DNA of 64,000 nucleotides from Streptomyces sp. TLI_146 (GTDB lineage Bacteria > Actinomycetota > Actinomycetes > Streptomycetales > Streptomycetaceae): NCBI RefSeq assembly GCF_002846415.1, contig NZ_PJMX01000001.1, forward strand, positions 558,001 to 622,000, in the 5' to 3' direction. Positions 32,641 through 41,484 of this stretch are shown piece by piece. Numbering within the stretch: the stretch's first letter is position 1; every line of letters begins with the position of its first letter. Below the pieces are notes generated by a model. It saw nothing but the letters and a program-made list of their open reading frames with translations. It made no database searches and was not told where the DNA came from. The translations under genes were made by a program, and so were the position numbers.

Positions 32641-33504
32641 ATGGACACCCTGGAGACCCGCGAGCTGAGGTACTTCGTGGCCGTCGCCGAGGAGCTGCAC
32701 TTCGGCCGCGCCGCAGAGCGGCTCGGCATCGCCCAGCCACCGCTGTCCCGCGCGATCCAGCAGCTCGAACGACGCCTCGGCGTATCGCTGCTGGACCGCA
32801 ACCGCCGCGGCGTCTCGCTGACCGGCGCCGGAGAGGTCCTGCTGTACGAGGGTCGTGCCGCCCTGCACGCGACCACGGCCGCCGCACGCCGTACCCGTCG
32901 CGCCGGTGGCGCCGATCATCCAGGTGGCGCCCGCGATCGCCTGGTGCTCGCGGTCAAGGCCGCCGCGTCCCAAGAACTGCTGCGGAAGCTTCTCGACGCC
33001 TACGCGGCCCAGCCCGACGCCGCCGAGATCGAAGTGCTGCCATGCGGTATCGGCGAACAGGAAATACTGCTGCGCGACGGCCGCGCCGACGTGGCCCTCA
33101 TGCAGACGCCGTTCAACTCCCTCGCCGGGTTCGACAGCGAGGAACTACTGACCGAGGGGCGGATCGCCGTCCTGCCCGCCGGGCACCCTCTCGCCACGCA
33201 CAAGACCTTGTCCCTGGCAGACGTCACGGACGCCCCTGATCTTCCGCTCGCCCGCTGGCCCCGCGACGGCGCCTACCCTCCCGGCCCCGGCCCCGAGGTC
33301 CGCGACCAGACCCAACTGGCCCAGCTGATCGCCCTCGGACGCACCGCGGCCATCTGCCCCGAATCCTCCCGCGCCTGGCTATGGGTCGAACACACTGCCG
33401 TCCCCCTCACCGACGCACCCCCTGTCATCACCCACATTGCCTGGCCCCCACACAGCCGCTCCCGCGCCCTGGCCCAGCTGATCCGGACGGCCACCGAGCT
33501 ATAG
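32641..33504 (+). CDS. LysR family transcriptional regulator
   Basis: A 287-residue LysR protein with a strong N-terminal HTH: ELRYFVAVAEELHFGRAAER, then LGIAQPPLSRAIQQLERRLG and LLDRNRRGVSLTGAGEVLL. The sensor domain includes DGRADVALMQTPF and RIAVLPAGHPLA. The ATG at 32641 has GGGGAG upstream. It sits divergent from an SDR gene and is the likely regulator of it via the repeat at 32601-32621. Confidence 0.94.
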   Translation: MDTLETRELRYFVAVAEELHFGRAAERLGIAQPPLSRAIQQLERRLGVSLLDRNRRGVSLTGAGEVLLYEGRAALHATTAAARRTRRAGGADHPGGARDRLVLAVKAAASQELLRKLLDAYAAQPDAAEIEVLPCGIGEQEILLRDGRADVALMQTPFNSLAGFDSEELLTEGRIAVLPAGHPLATHKTLSLADVTDAPDLPLARWPRDGAYPPGPGPEVRDQTQLAQLIALGRTAAICPESSRAWLWVEHTAVPLTDAPPVITHIAWPPHSRSRALAQLIRTATEL

Positions 33505-33644
33505 CCACCGGGAGCAGACGTCCGTCAGAAGCCACTGCCGCATCTCCCATGGCAGCTCCAGCCCCGTGCGGAGTTCCGATCGGCTGATGGCCGTCAAGCT
33601 CCCGGGCCTCTCGTCCGTGATCACCGCCAACTCGCAACATGGCG

Positions 33645-34334
33645 TCAGCCGGCCGCAGGAACCTCCGGCGTCAGCCTGCCGTTGCGGTAGGTCCAGCTTT
33701 CTGTGGCTTGCCCGGACGGGCAGCAGTTGGCGTCGCCTTGCTGGTAGTAGGTGTCGAGAACGATGACTTTCCCAGGAGTCATTTCCTTGACCTCCAGGAA
33801 GTTCGGCGGTTCTCCGAGACGGGGCTGACTGCTTGTGAGTGTCCCGAGCAATTCCAACCGGCCCGTTGAACCATCGAAGACCATGACACCCATGGCCCTT
33901 TGCCCCGCTGCCGTCGCATTGTGGTTCGCGCACAGGACCGGTAGTGCTGCCTCGTCGTGGCCATCCCCGGTGATGTCGCCATAAGCGATCTTCTCGACGT
34001 AGGCGGCCACGTCCTGCGGCATATCCTCCTCCGGGCCGTCGAAGTCGGACGGCACATTGGTAGCCGTGCCGTCGTGCAGGCGAATCGATTTGGGGGACCG
34101 GCAGAGAGACCCCGGAATCGTCGAAGACGGCCAGTCCACAGTGTGCAGGTTGACCGAGGACAGCGTCCCAGGCTGTGATGGCTGTGGGTGGGACGTGGTG
34201 GGAGTCGTGGTTGCCCTGGCCGGAGATGCATGGGTTCCCTCGTGCAGCCACCTGTAACCGAAGGCTCCGATGACAGCGGCCAGTACCCCCGCCAGGGCGA
34301 CCAATGAACCACTGCGAACCCGCGCTGAGTTCAT
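33645..34334 (-). CDS. Membrane-anchored extracytoplasmic protein, unknown function
   Basis: A 229-residue protein with a hydrophobic N-terminal segment (GSLVALAGVLAAVIGAFGY, near residues 9-27) acting as signal anchor, then a Thr/Pro/Ser linker. The outer domain has a calcium-loop-like YGDITGDGHDEAALPVLC, as found in VCBS/FG-GAP-type repeats, and VIVLDTYYQQGDANCCPSG near the end. Four cysteines suggest disulfides. AGGAG lies eight bases before the ATG at 34334. It follows the next upstream gene by 11 bases, so both form an operon. I do not recognise a function. Confidence 0.8.
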   Translation of the reverse strand: MNSARVRSGSLVALAGVLAAVIGAFGYRWLHEGTHASPARATTTPTTSHPQPSQPGTLSSVNLHTVDWPSSTIPGSLCRSPKSIRLHDGTATNVPSDFDGPEEDMPQDVAAYVEKIAYGDITGDGHDEAALPVLCANHNATAAGQRAMGVMVFDGSTGRLELLGTLTSSQPRLGEPPNFLEVKEMTPGKVIVLDTYYQQGDANCCPSGQATESWTYRNGRLTPEVPAAG

Positions 34335-34345
34335 TCCGATCACTC

Positions 34346-35266
34346 CTACTGTCCCTGAGCGTCGATCTCGGCGAAGGGGTCCGTGACCTTCGGCTCCTGT
34401 GTGGGCCGCGGCTTCAGATCCTGATTGAGGGTGTACTGCTTCGACGCCGAGCCGGACACGACTTCGAACGGGTCGTCGCCCCGCCCCCCGTCACCGACTT
34501 CCAGCTCGCCCGACTCTGCTCCACTCTTCCATTCGATGACGAACTTGAAGCGGTAGTCGTGCTCGTTCGTCATCGGGACAATTACCGCTGTCTCCGGGTC
34601 GTCACTGGTGACCTTGTACGGGAAGCTGCTGACGCGCCGTTTTCCGTCGTCATCCTTACCGTCCCTGAACTTGAGCTGTGGCCGCTCAGTATCCAGGTCG
34701 ACCAGGAAACGGCTCGTATTCGCATCGCCGCATTCTCCAACTGTGCGAAGACGCAACCCCTTAGGGGCATCCTTGACGGATACCGGCTTCACGGTAATGC
34801 GTTCGATAACGACCGCCTTCGACGACTTGCCCTGAATCAGCAGATTCACGATCGTATAGTTGGCCGGCTTCGCCTCGTAGCGGGTATCGAAGGTAGACGT
34901 CTTCCAGTAGTTGGGATCGCTGCCGCTCCAGCGTTTTCCGAACTCCTGTGTGACCGCCGTCAGGGACGGGGACTTCAGAAACACCTTCCCGCCGCCGCCC
35001 ACACATACATCCCAAGGGTCCACAACCGTTGCCTCGGCCGTGAACGGAACGCCCTCGTCCACCGCGGGTGAAACGAACCAAGCCTTCACGTGACTCACCA
35101 TGGAGGAGAAGACGCCCTCAGCCTCACCACTCACGCCTGCTGTCAGTCCAGCTGCGACGGCGGCGGCCACCCAGGTCTTCATCCGCTTGGCATGTCCGGC
35201 TTGTGGTGGGTCCTCGCCGCTCTCTCCCTCGGACTGATCCGTTCTGTCCGGTGTCGTCTCTGCCAC
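34346..35266 (-). CDS. Membrane-anchored protein, unknown function
   Basis: A 306-residue protein. After an acidic, Ser/Glu/Pro-rich N-terminus (about 35 residues, probably cytoplasmic) comes one hydrophobic segment (TWVAAAVAAGLTAGVSG). The long C-terminal part has beta-rich character: FVSPAVDEGVPFTAEATVVD, then NYTIVNLLIQGKSSKAVVIE, then HDYRFKFVIEWKSGA. No known domain is recognised. I chose the GTG at 35266 because GTGGGGG precedes it by five bases; the frame is open for 33 codons further. It is the first gene of a two-gene operon with the VCBS-like anchored protein, which suggests the two act together outside the membrane. Confidence 0.75.
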   Translation of the reverse strand: MAETTPDRTDQSEGESGEDPPQAGHAKRMKTWVAAAVAAGLTAGVSGEAEGVFSSMVSHVKAWFVSPAVDEGVPFTAEATVVDPWDVCVGGGGKVFLKSPSLTAVTQEFGKRWSGSDPNYWKTSTFDTRYEAKPANYTIVNLLIQGKSSKAVVIERITVKPVSVKDAPKGLRLRTVGECGDANTSRFLVDLDTERPQLKFRDGKDDDGKRRVSSFPYKVTSDDPETAVIVPMTNEHDYRFKFVIEWKSGAESGELEVGDGGRGDDPFEVVSGSASKQYTLNQDLKPRPTQEPKVTDPFAEIDAQGQ

Positions 35267-35382
35267 TTCAACCCCCACTGCTCGCAGAGAAGCACAGTGT
35301 GGCGTCAACGGCCCACCCATGTAGGGCTTTTGTAAAAGTGGTCGGCTCCGGGCAGGCGGCGGCAACGGGCACGGCAGGCAGA

Positions 35383-36306
35383 TCAGGAGAAGTGGACCGC
35401 GCCGTCATCGGGGTTGCCGGACTCCAGGGCGGCCAGTTCCTCCTCGGACAGGCGCAGAGAGCCGGCCGCCACGTTCTGGGCAAGGTGGTCGAGGTCGCCG
35501 GTGCCGGGAATGGGCAGGACGTGCGGGCCGCGGTGCAGCGTCCACGCCAGCCGGACCTCGGCGGTGCTCACCCCGCGAGCGCGGGCGACGGCCCGCACCG
35601 TGCTGCTGTCGTCGGCGGGCGCGCCTGCGGTTCGTCCGCTGCCGGCGATCGAGTAGAACGGCACGAAGGCGACGCGTTGTTCACCGCAGAGGCGCAGGAG
35701 TTCCTCCTGCTGGGCTGAGCTGCCGATGCCGTACATGTTCTGGACGCAGACAACCGGCGCGATGGCCTGGGCCTCGGCGAGGTGGTGGGGACGGATGTTG
35801 GACAGGCCCAGGTGGCGGATGAGTCCGGCGTCGCGCAGTTCGGCGAGCGCGCCGAAGCGTTCGGCGATGGAATCGGTGCCGACGATGCGCAGGTTGACCA
35901 CATCGAGGTGGTCGCGCCCGAGCTGGCGCAGATTCTCCTCGACCTGGCCGCGCAGTTGTTCGGGGGTGGCGTGCGGCAGCCAAGCACCCGAGGGATCGCG
36001 GCCGGGGCCGACCTTGGTGGCGATCACGAGATCGTCCGGGTAGGGCGTCAGAGCACGGTTGATCAGCTCGTTGGCGGAGCGCAGCGACGAGAAGTAGAAC
36101 GCCGCGGTGTCGATGTGGTTCACGCCGAGCTCGACCGCCCGGCGCAACACCTTGACCGCTTGGTCGCGGTCGCGCGGGACGGCGTCGGGCGCGAACGCCT
36201 CGCCGTGCTGGGGCAGGCGCATCGCGCCGAACCCGATCCGGTTGACGGTGCGGTCGCCGAGCTTCCAGGTGCCCGACGCCGCGGCAGTGATCGTCTGTGA
36301 AGTCAT
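35383..36306 (-). CDS. Aldo/keto reductase
   Basis: A 307-residue (alpha/beta)8 barrel NADPH oxidoreductase. Characteristic blocks are VNRIGFGAMRLPQ, then GVNHIDTAAFYFSSLRSANE (catalytic Asp and Tyr), VIATKVGPGRD (catalytic Lys), HLDVVNLRIVG (the usual His/Asn place), HLGLSNIRPHHL, and VLPIPGTGDLDHLAQN near the end. It is close to the group often called oxidoreductases of the YdbC or PdxI kind. I chose the ATG at 36306 because homology starts there; the frame extends antisense into the divergent gene. It is divergent from an ArsR-like regulator, which probably controls it. Confidence 0.93.
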   Translation of the reverse strand: MTSQTITAAASGTWKLGDRTVNRIGFGAMRLPQHGEAFAPDAVPRDRDQAVKVLRRAVELGVNHIDTAAFYFSSLRSANELINRALTPYPDDLVIATKVGPGRDPSGAWLPHATPEQLRGQVEENLRQLGRDHLDVVNLRIVGTDSIAERFGALAELRDAGLIRHLGLSNIRPHHLAEAQAIAPVVCVQNMYGIGSSAQQEELLRLCGEQRVAFVPFYSIAGSGRTAGAPADDSSTVRAVARARGVSTAEVRLAWTLHRGPHVLPIPGTGDLDHLAQNVAAGSLRLSEEELAALESGNPDDGAVHFS

Positions 36307-36382
36307 GGCGTGATGATCGACGCCCAGTACCCTGAGAGGCCATTGATTAACGTATACATGAATCCATTGAGGGGTGGTTGTC

Positions 36383-37369
36383 GTGGCGGAGCTGGCGTTC
36401 TCGGCGAACGATCTCGCGCAGGTGCGGTTCGCCATCTCGCCGATGTGGGAGGTCGCGCCCAGCTTCCGGCTGCTGACGGCGGCCGCCGCGCACCCGGTCC
36501 ACCGGCCCTGGGTCGAGCAAGTGCGGCCCCGCCTGCTGGCCGCCGGCCTGGACCGCGGATGGCTTGCCGAGCTGGTCGGACCCTCCGGATACGTGCCCGA
36601 CTTCCTCACCCCGGCCCCCACGGGACCAGCCCCCACGCCGACGGCAGAGTGGGATGCGATCTTGGCCTCTCCCGCCGACCGGGTACGTCACGACCTTGAC
36701 CACCTCGCCCGCCACCAAGGGCATCTGGGCCCCCGGCTATCGAGCCTTCGCGCCGACCCGGCCTCCCGCCTGGCCAAGGTCACGCAAGAGCTCGAAACGT
36801 ACTGGGAATTGGCGCTCGCCCCATACTGGGCACGGATCAGGGCCGTACTGGACGCTGACATCTTCCATCGGGCTCGCACAGTCGCCGAACACGGCGCGGG
36901 CCACCTCTTCAACGACCTGCATACCTCGGTGAGCTGGGACGACAACACACTCCGACTGCTCCACCGCAAGCGAAACATGCCACGCCACTCCGCCGGCGCG
37001 GGACTGCTCCTGATCCCGTCCGCGTTCACCGGACCCGGCCTGCGCACCCAGGTACGGCTGCCGGACCCGCCGCAACTCGCCTATCCGGCACGTGGCGTCG
37101 GCACACTCTGGGAGACCCGGCCTGCCAACGGTGTCAGTGCCCTCACCCCCGTCCTCGGCCGCTCACGCACACTGCTGCTGACCGAGTTGGAGACCCCGGC
37201 CTCCACCACCGAACTTGCCCACCGAACCGGACTCTCTCCAGCCGGGGTATCCCAATACCTCACCGCACTGCGCAACGCGGGTCTGGTCAGCGCCCACCGC
37301 GTTGGCCGTTCCGTTCTCTACGCCCGCACCATTGCCGCGGAGGTGCTCCTTGAAGCCGCCCTGGTCTGA
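36383..37369 (+). CDS. ArsR-like winged-helix regulator (DUF5937-type)
   Basis: A 328-residue regulator with a large N-terminal domain (LAFSANDLAQVRFAISPMWE, then YWELALAPYWARIRAVLDAD and VAEHGAGHLFNDLH) of the DUF5937 kind, found with ArsR-type HTHs in Streptomyces. The C-terminal winged helix reads SRTLLLTELETPASTTELAH, then RTGLSPAGVSQYLTALRNAG and VGRSVLYARTIAAE. I chose the GTG at 36383, eight bases after GAGGGG; a GTG three codons earlier overlaps that site. It is divergent from the aldo/keto reductase gene and likely controls it. A truncated paralog follows at 37755. Confidence 0.88.
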   Translation: MAELAFSANDLAQVRFAISPMWEVAPSFRLLTAAAAHPVHRPWVEQVRPRLLAAGLDRGWLAELVGPSGYVPDFLTPAPTGPAPTPTAEWDAILASPADRVRHDLDHLARHQGHLGPRLSSLRADPASRLAKVTQELETYWELALAPYWARIRAVLDADIFHRARTVAEHGAGHLFNDLHTSVSWDDNTLRLLHRKRNMPRHSAGAGLLLIPSAFTGPGLRTQVRLPDPPQLAYPARGVGTLWETRPANGVSALTPVLGRSRTLLLTELETPASTTELAHRTGLSPAGVSQYLTALRNAGLVSAHRVGRSVLYARTIAAEVLLEAALV

Positions 37370-37754
37370 AGGCCCATACGTCAACCTCCGAAGGTCTTAC
37401 GGAGCCGACTGCTCGGGGGCGAGAAGCCCCGTTCAGGGCAGGTGACTTGGCAGCTGTTGCCTTTCGGGAGGCGGCGGGGTGGTTGATCGGCGGGCGTATC
37501 CGACCGGTGCGCGGCGGACGTGACGGGAACGGACCGCCTCTGCGCCCACGACGGCGCCTGGCCCGGCGTGCCGAAGGCACCGGCTCGCCGGTTCACCTGG
37601 TCCGATCACGTTCTCACCGGCTCCTCGCTGCCCAGTGTGGACCGGCGCCCCCGCCGACCGGAACCTGTGTGGGCCTGCACGCAATCTCGCCGGTCAGCAG
37701 GCCGCCCCCCTGCCGGGAGGTGGAAGCCCAAAAACCATCTGGTGCGGTACGAGC
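37370..37754. other. Space between regulator and truncated paralog
   Basis: 385 bases with no supported gene. The frame of the downstream truncated paralog is open from 37635, but those first 40 codons match nothing in the intact copy, so the paralog's true N-terminal half is missing here. Confidence 0.4.
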
Positions 37755-38327
37755 CGGGCACGGCGCGCCGCGCTGCTCGCACGCGGCGGCTGGGAAGCCC
37801 TGTTCCACACCCTGCACCACTCAGCGCGCTGGAGCTATCCAGTGCTGGAACTCGACTACCCCGTCGACCAAGAGATGCATCTCCAAGGTCGCGGCCTGGT
37901 CCTGCAGCCGTCATTTTTCTGCCGCTACAACGTCACCAGCCTCGCCGACCCGCGACTGCCGCCCGTACTTGTCTACCCCATCGACCACGACCCCGACTGG
38001 GCTCTGCCCACCCTCCCCGCGGAACAGACGAGGTCGCTCACCACGCTGCTCGGCACCACCAGGACACAGCTTCTGTACGCGGCGGCGGACGGCATGGCCA
38101 CCACTCAGCAACTGGCCCACCGCGCCCACACCACACCCCCCAACGCCAGCCGCCACCTCACCGCCCTCCGCGAAGCCACCCTGATCCACAGCCACCGCAA
38201 CCGCAACACCGTTCTCCACACCATCACCCGCCTCGGCACCGCCTACTCAACGGCCAACAGCCCCCCGTCCCCGTTTGATTGCCACCGCAGACTGCGTGAC
38301 ATCGCGGCGGGTGGGCCGGTGTCGTGA
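37755..38327 (+). pseudogene. 5'-truncated ArsR-like regulator paralog
   Basis: The frame reads RARRAALLARGGWEALFHTL, then HSARWSYPVLELDYPVDQEM, then GRGLVLQPSFFCRYNVTS, and a C-terminal winged helix TRTQLLYAAADGMATTQQLA with PPNASRHLTALREATLI. It lines up with residues from about 170 onward of the regulator at 36383-37369. The first half of the domain is absent, and no ribosome site precedes a start that would give a whole protein. It is either a broken duplicate or, less likely, a short functional regulator. Confidence 0.6.
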
Positions 38328-38952
38328 TCGAGGTATGTGTGCGCCGTTTCCATCGTGCGAACCCCCTCTGCCTGGCGGTGACGTTCGTCGAGCAGATCGC
38401 GGGATTGGCCACCCCGCACAGCCGATACACCCCTCTGCCGCATGGGCTGTTGACACAGATCGGCCGTGCCTGGCGGGCCACCCGGGAGCCCGCCTGCGGG
38501 CAAGAGCGACGGAGTCATCTCGTCGGTCTGTGCGTCGGTGGCTCGTCGAGGACACCCCCGCTCGATTTCCCTACCGGGAGCACGAAGTTACCTATCGAGG
38601 GTGTTTGTCGGTGGACGGAACAACCAACCTCATCCACCAACCTCTTTGTCTCACAGCCATGGTGTGATCGTGGCGTATCCCGTGAACGCGTCGGCCGACG
38701 GTATGAGCCACCTCATATGGCGGGGAACGCCTACGGCTCGCGGTAGCAGGGCTACACCTATACCTCTCCTGGAACTCCACTGCCCCTGAAGAGGGTTGCC
38801 GCGGAGCACGAAAATCCGCGCGCCCTTGCCAGCACCGTTCAGGGTTGTTCACCATGTGCGCACACGGTTTCTCTGGACCAACCTCCGTGCATCTGACGAG
38901 GTTTGAGTCGAGGCCGTTGTTCATCCACCTCATGCTGGAAGGTACCCCCGTC
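38328..38952. other. Long leader region before the lytic transglycosylase
   Basis: 625 bases without a supported gene. Such spaces before secreted transglycosylase and resuscitation-factor genes in actinomycetes sometimes hold riboswitches (ydaO/c-di-AMP type), but I could not match the conserved parts here. Confidence 0.35.
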
Positions 38953-39432
38953 ATGCCTGCTTTCACGTCTGCCCTGACCTGCCTGCCTGCCCGCCTGCGC
39001 GTCATGTCCGCAGCCGGCACCGTCGCCATCGCCGCGACGGCGGCACTCACCCTGACCACCGCTTCCCCCGCAACCGCGGCCCCTCGCCCCGCGAGCAAGG
39101 CGCAGGTGTCCTCCCCCACCATGGACCAGTGGATCGGCAGGGCTCTGGCCATCATGAAGGCCAAGCACATCCCCGGCTCCTACGCCGGCATCCTGCGAAA
39201 CATCAAGCGTGAGTCCGGCGGCAACCCCCGGGCCGTCAACAACTGGGACTCCAACGCCCGCGCCGGCACCCCCTCCAAGGGGTTGCTCCAGGTCATCGAT
39301 CCCACGTTCCGAAGGTTCCACGTCGCGGGCACGGCGTGGGACATCTTCGACCCGGTGGCCAACATCGCCGCCGCCTGCAACTACGCCGCTCACACCTACG
39401 GCTCCATCGACAACGTCAACTCCGGGTACTGA
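38953..39432 (+). CDS. Secreted lytic transglycosylase (SLT domain)
   Basis: A 159-residue exported cell-wall enzyme. The signal peptide runs to about residue 42 (LRVMSAAGTVAIAATAALTL, then TTASPATAA). The SLT/lysozyme-like domain has the catalytic Glu in ILRNIKRESGGNP, followed by AVNNWDSNARAGTPSKGLLQ and VIDPTFRRFHVAG. Then come the helix PVANIAAACNYAAHTYGS and the end IDNVNSGY. It should cleave the glycan strands of peptidoglycan. The ATG at 38953 follows GGAAGG. The length is normal for the minimal single-domain version. Confidence 0.92.
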   Translation: MPAFTSALTCLPARLRVMSAAGTVAIAATAALTLTTASPATAAPRPASKAQVSSPTMDQWIGRALAIMKAKHIPGSYAGILRNIKRESGGNPRAVNNWDSNARAGTPSKGLLQVIDPTFRRFHVAGTAWDIFDPVANIAAACNYAAHTYGSIDNVNSGY

Positions 39433-40093
39433 CCCCTTCGATACGGGCACCACCGCAGAGCCTCTCTGAAGTCGATCGCGCACGTTGCGCCGGTAGTACG
39501 ACCGTTGCCGGATGGATGAAGCACGTACGGAGACCCATCAGGAGGGTTGCTGCGGTGGTGCCGAGCCAGACGCAGTCGCCGCTTGCCATATCGGGCGGCG
39601 ACAGCTCGGCGCGTGTGAGCCTGTTGATGGCTCGTTCGACGGTCTTACGTATTCAGCAGGATCATCGCGCCGATCCCGATCGCGAGGTCGCCGACGGGCG
39701 TGGCAGGGGCTTGGTCGGCCCAGGCCGCATATGGGTCCGCCCGTCGGCTTCCTCCAGGGCGCGCCGGCAGGGCCCGGCGTCGTCCGCTGATACCGCTCAC
39801 CCCGCCCAGCGTAGGCCGTCGAAAACTGCTGGGGGCAGACAGCAACTGTGGCCAGTGTCAGTGCAGTCGAGGTGGCGTACGAAGCGCACGGGGGTCCCTC
39901 TTTGGTGACCGGCATCGCGGCCAGCCGACGACCCTGGCAACGGCTACCAGCGAGTCGTGTCCCACACCGTGATGTACTGACCGGACGCCAGCGCACGGAT
40001 CGCACGCGGCCATCACGCGATGCCCAGCAGACCTGTTTCCGACAATAACGTCGCCGCCACCGCCGCCGGGGAACAAACAGGCCCCTGTCCGGT
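39433..40093. other. Intergenic space without a recognisable gene
   Basis: 660 bases between the transglycosylase gene and the end of the P450 operon. A minus frame ending at 39645 closes with PATPVGDLAIGIGAMILLNT, which looks like a membrane-protein tail, but no start or domain supports it. A weak hairpin (CCTGTTT at 40032-40038 with AAACAGG at 40075-40081) lies just past the last P450 stop and may be its terminator. Confidence 0.35.
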
Positions 40094-41320
40094 TCAGCGA
40101 AGGGTGAGCTGTCCGTGGAACTTCTGGGGCACGGGCGCGAAGCGATACGCCATGGTCACGCGCTCGACGTCGGGCACGAAGAGGTGGTAGCGCGTGCACA
40201 TCAGGTAGCACAGCGCCATCAGTTGGACGGTGCCGATATCGGCACCGATGCACTTCTTGGGCGCCCAGCCGAAGGGCACATAGCAACCCCTACCGAGGGG
40301 GCCGTGCGGGGCGCCGGGCAGGAAACGGTCCGGATCGAAGGCGTCCGCGTCGCGCCAGAACCGGTGATCGCGATGAATCATATGCGGGCTCAGTACATAG
40401 CCACGCCCCTCCTCCAGCGTGGTATTGCCGAGGTCGAACGAAGTCCGGGCGTGCCGCATGAGCAGCAGCGGCGGACTCCACATACGCAGCACTTCCTTGA
40501 CGAAACGGTGGGTGAGCGGCGCTGCCTTCGCCGGGGCGGCGCAGAACTCGTCCGGATCGACCTCCCTGAGTTCGACGGTGAGTTGTTGGGCCCACTTCGG
40601 CTGGCGGGCGAGTTCGTACAGCACGCTCGCGGCCGCCGCGCCGGGCGGTCCGCCGATTGCCGTGAGCACCGCGGTGACCACGTCGAGCGCACGGTCCATG
40701 CCGAGTACCGGCAGCAGGTCGACGAACGGATCGGCGAGGTCGCACTCCCGTACACGGCGCCCCATGGCACGCTCACGCAGCACCCGCCGTACGACGAGGC
40801 CCGCGCGGAACTGCACGGCAGCGAAGTGAAGTTGATGCCTCAGCCCGCTCCCGGGGGAACGGTCTATCAACCGCTTCAGCTTCTGGTCGAGGTCCTGGAC
40901 GATCGACGCGCTCTCGCGCGCGGTGAGACCCGACAGCGCGACGGGCAGCAGGGCCTGTACGGCGGCATCCTGTGCGAGCAGGACCAGATCGATGTCGTCG
41001 CCTAGGTGCCCGTCGATGGTCCGCTGCATCCGAGTGATCAGGCCTGCGTGGTGCTCGGCGGTGGCGAGTGTGTGCAGCTGGGTGCGCCACTCGGCGCGCA
41101 CGCGGGACCATGGCACCGGCGTGCTGCGGCGGCGCCGGATCATGTCGACGAAGCGGTCGCTCATGAGGAGGCCCTGCCAGTTCGCGGCGCTGACCTTGCG
41201 TGCCGCGTCCGGCTCGAAGACGGCGAGCAGGTTGTCGTTGATCCAGAAGACTCCGCCTTCGGCTGCGCTGCGGGTACGCAGGTCGTGCAGGAAGTCGGTG
41301 GGATGGTGCGGAGTGGTCAC
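40094..41320 (-). CDS. Cytochrome P450 with unusual haem loop, RiPP operon
   Basis: A 408-residue P450-like protein. The ExxR pair is KEVLR (E276, R279) and the haem-ligand Cys is in YVPFGWAPKKCIGADIG (C357). In this loop the usual Gly (FGxGxHxC) is Ala and the His is Lys. The I-helix region (AVLTAIGGPPGAAAA, near 217-231) lacks the acid-Thr pair that normally handles O2, as seen in some P450s that couple phenols rather than hydroxylate. I chose the GTG at 41320 with GAGGCG upstream. It follows the 31-codon precursor gene by 63 bases in the same direction, with a second P450 before that. Its likely role is oxidative crosslinking of the peptide. Confidence 0.9.
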   Translation of the reverse strand: MTTPHHPTDFLHDLRTRSAAEGGVFWINDNLLAVFEPDAARKVSAANWQGLLMSDRFVDMIRRRRSTPVPWSRVRAEWRTQLHTLATAEHHAGLITRMQRTIDGHLGDDIDLVLLAQDAAVQALLPVALSGLTARESASIVQDLDQKLKRLIDRSPGSGLRHQLHFAAVQFRAGLVVRRVLRERAMGRRVRECDLADPFVDLLPVLGMDRALDVVTAVLTAIGGPPGAAAASVLYELARQPKWAQQLTVELREVDPDEFCAAPAKAAPLTHRFVKEVLRMWSPPLLLMRHARTSFDLGNTTLEEGRGYVLSPHMIHRDHRFWRDADAFDPDRFLPGAPHGPLGRGCYVPFGWAPKKCIGADIGTVQLMALCYLMCTRYHLFVPDVERVTMAYRFAPVPQKFHGQLTLR

Positions 41321-41383
41321 GGTGTCGCCTCTCGCGCCGCGCGGGAAGCCGCCCTCGCAGGCGACCTCCCGCACCCCGATGGA

Positions 41384-41479
41384 TCAGATGTGGTGGTAGA
41401 GGTACCAGAAGTGATAGACCCCGCCGTAGCCGGACCGGATGTTGAGGGCCGACTTGGCAGAGCGGTAGAGCTTCCTCAT
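41384..41479 (-). CDS. Putative RiPP precursor peptide for P450 crosslinking
   Basis: A 31-residue peptide too short for routine gene calling. The leader is MRKLYRSAKS followed by ALNIRSGYGG; the last 11 residues, VYHFWYLYHHI, are the likely core, with three Tyr, one Trp, one Phe and three His. The start ATG at 41479 has an extremely strong ribosome site, GGGGGGAGG, eight bases upstream. It is placed between two P450 genes on the same strand with gaps of 5 and 63 bases. Tiny precursors with an aromatic-rich end next to a P450 are the mark of biarylitides, cittilins and atropopeptides (tryptorubin type), in which P450s join Tyr/Trp/His side chains by C-C, C-O or C-N bonds. A double-Gly before the core could mark leader removal. 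No dedicated protease or transporter is nearby. Product and exact core are inferred. Confidence 0.8.
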   Translation of the reverse strand: MRKLYRSAKSALNIRSGYGGVYHFWYLYHHI

Positions 41480-41484
41480 GCTGT

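Noticed and set aside
38328..38952. ydaO (c-di-AMP) riboswitch before the lytic transglycosylase
   Set aside because: The position would fit, but I could not match the conserved sequence blocks or pairing, so it is not claimed.
39645..39845. 66-codon minus frame ending GDLAIGIGAMILLNT
   Set aside because: The end looks like a membrane-protein tail, but there is no start, ribosome site or family match.
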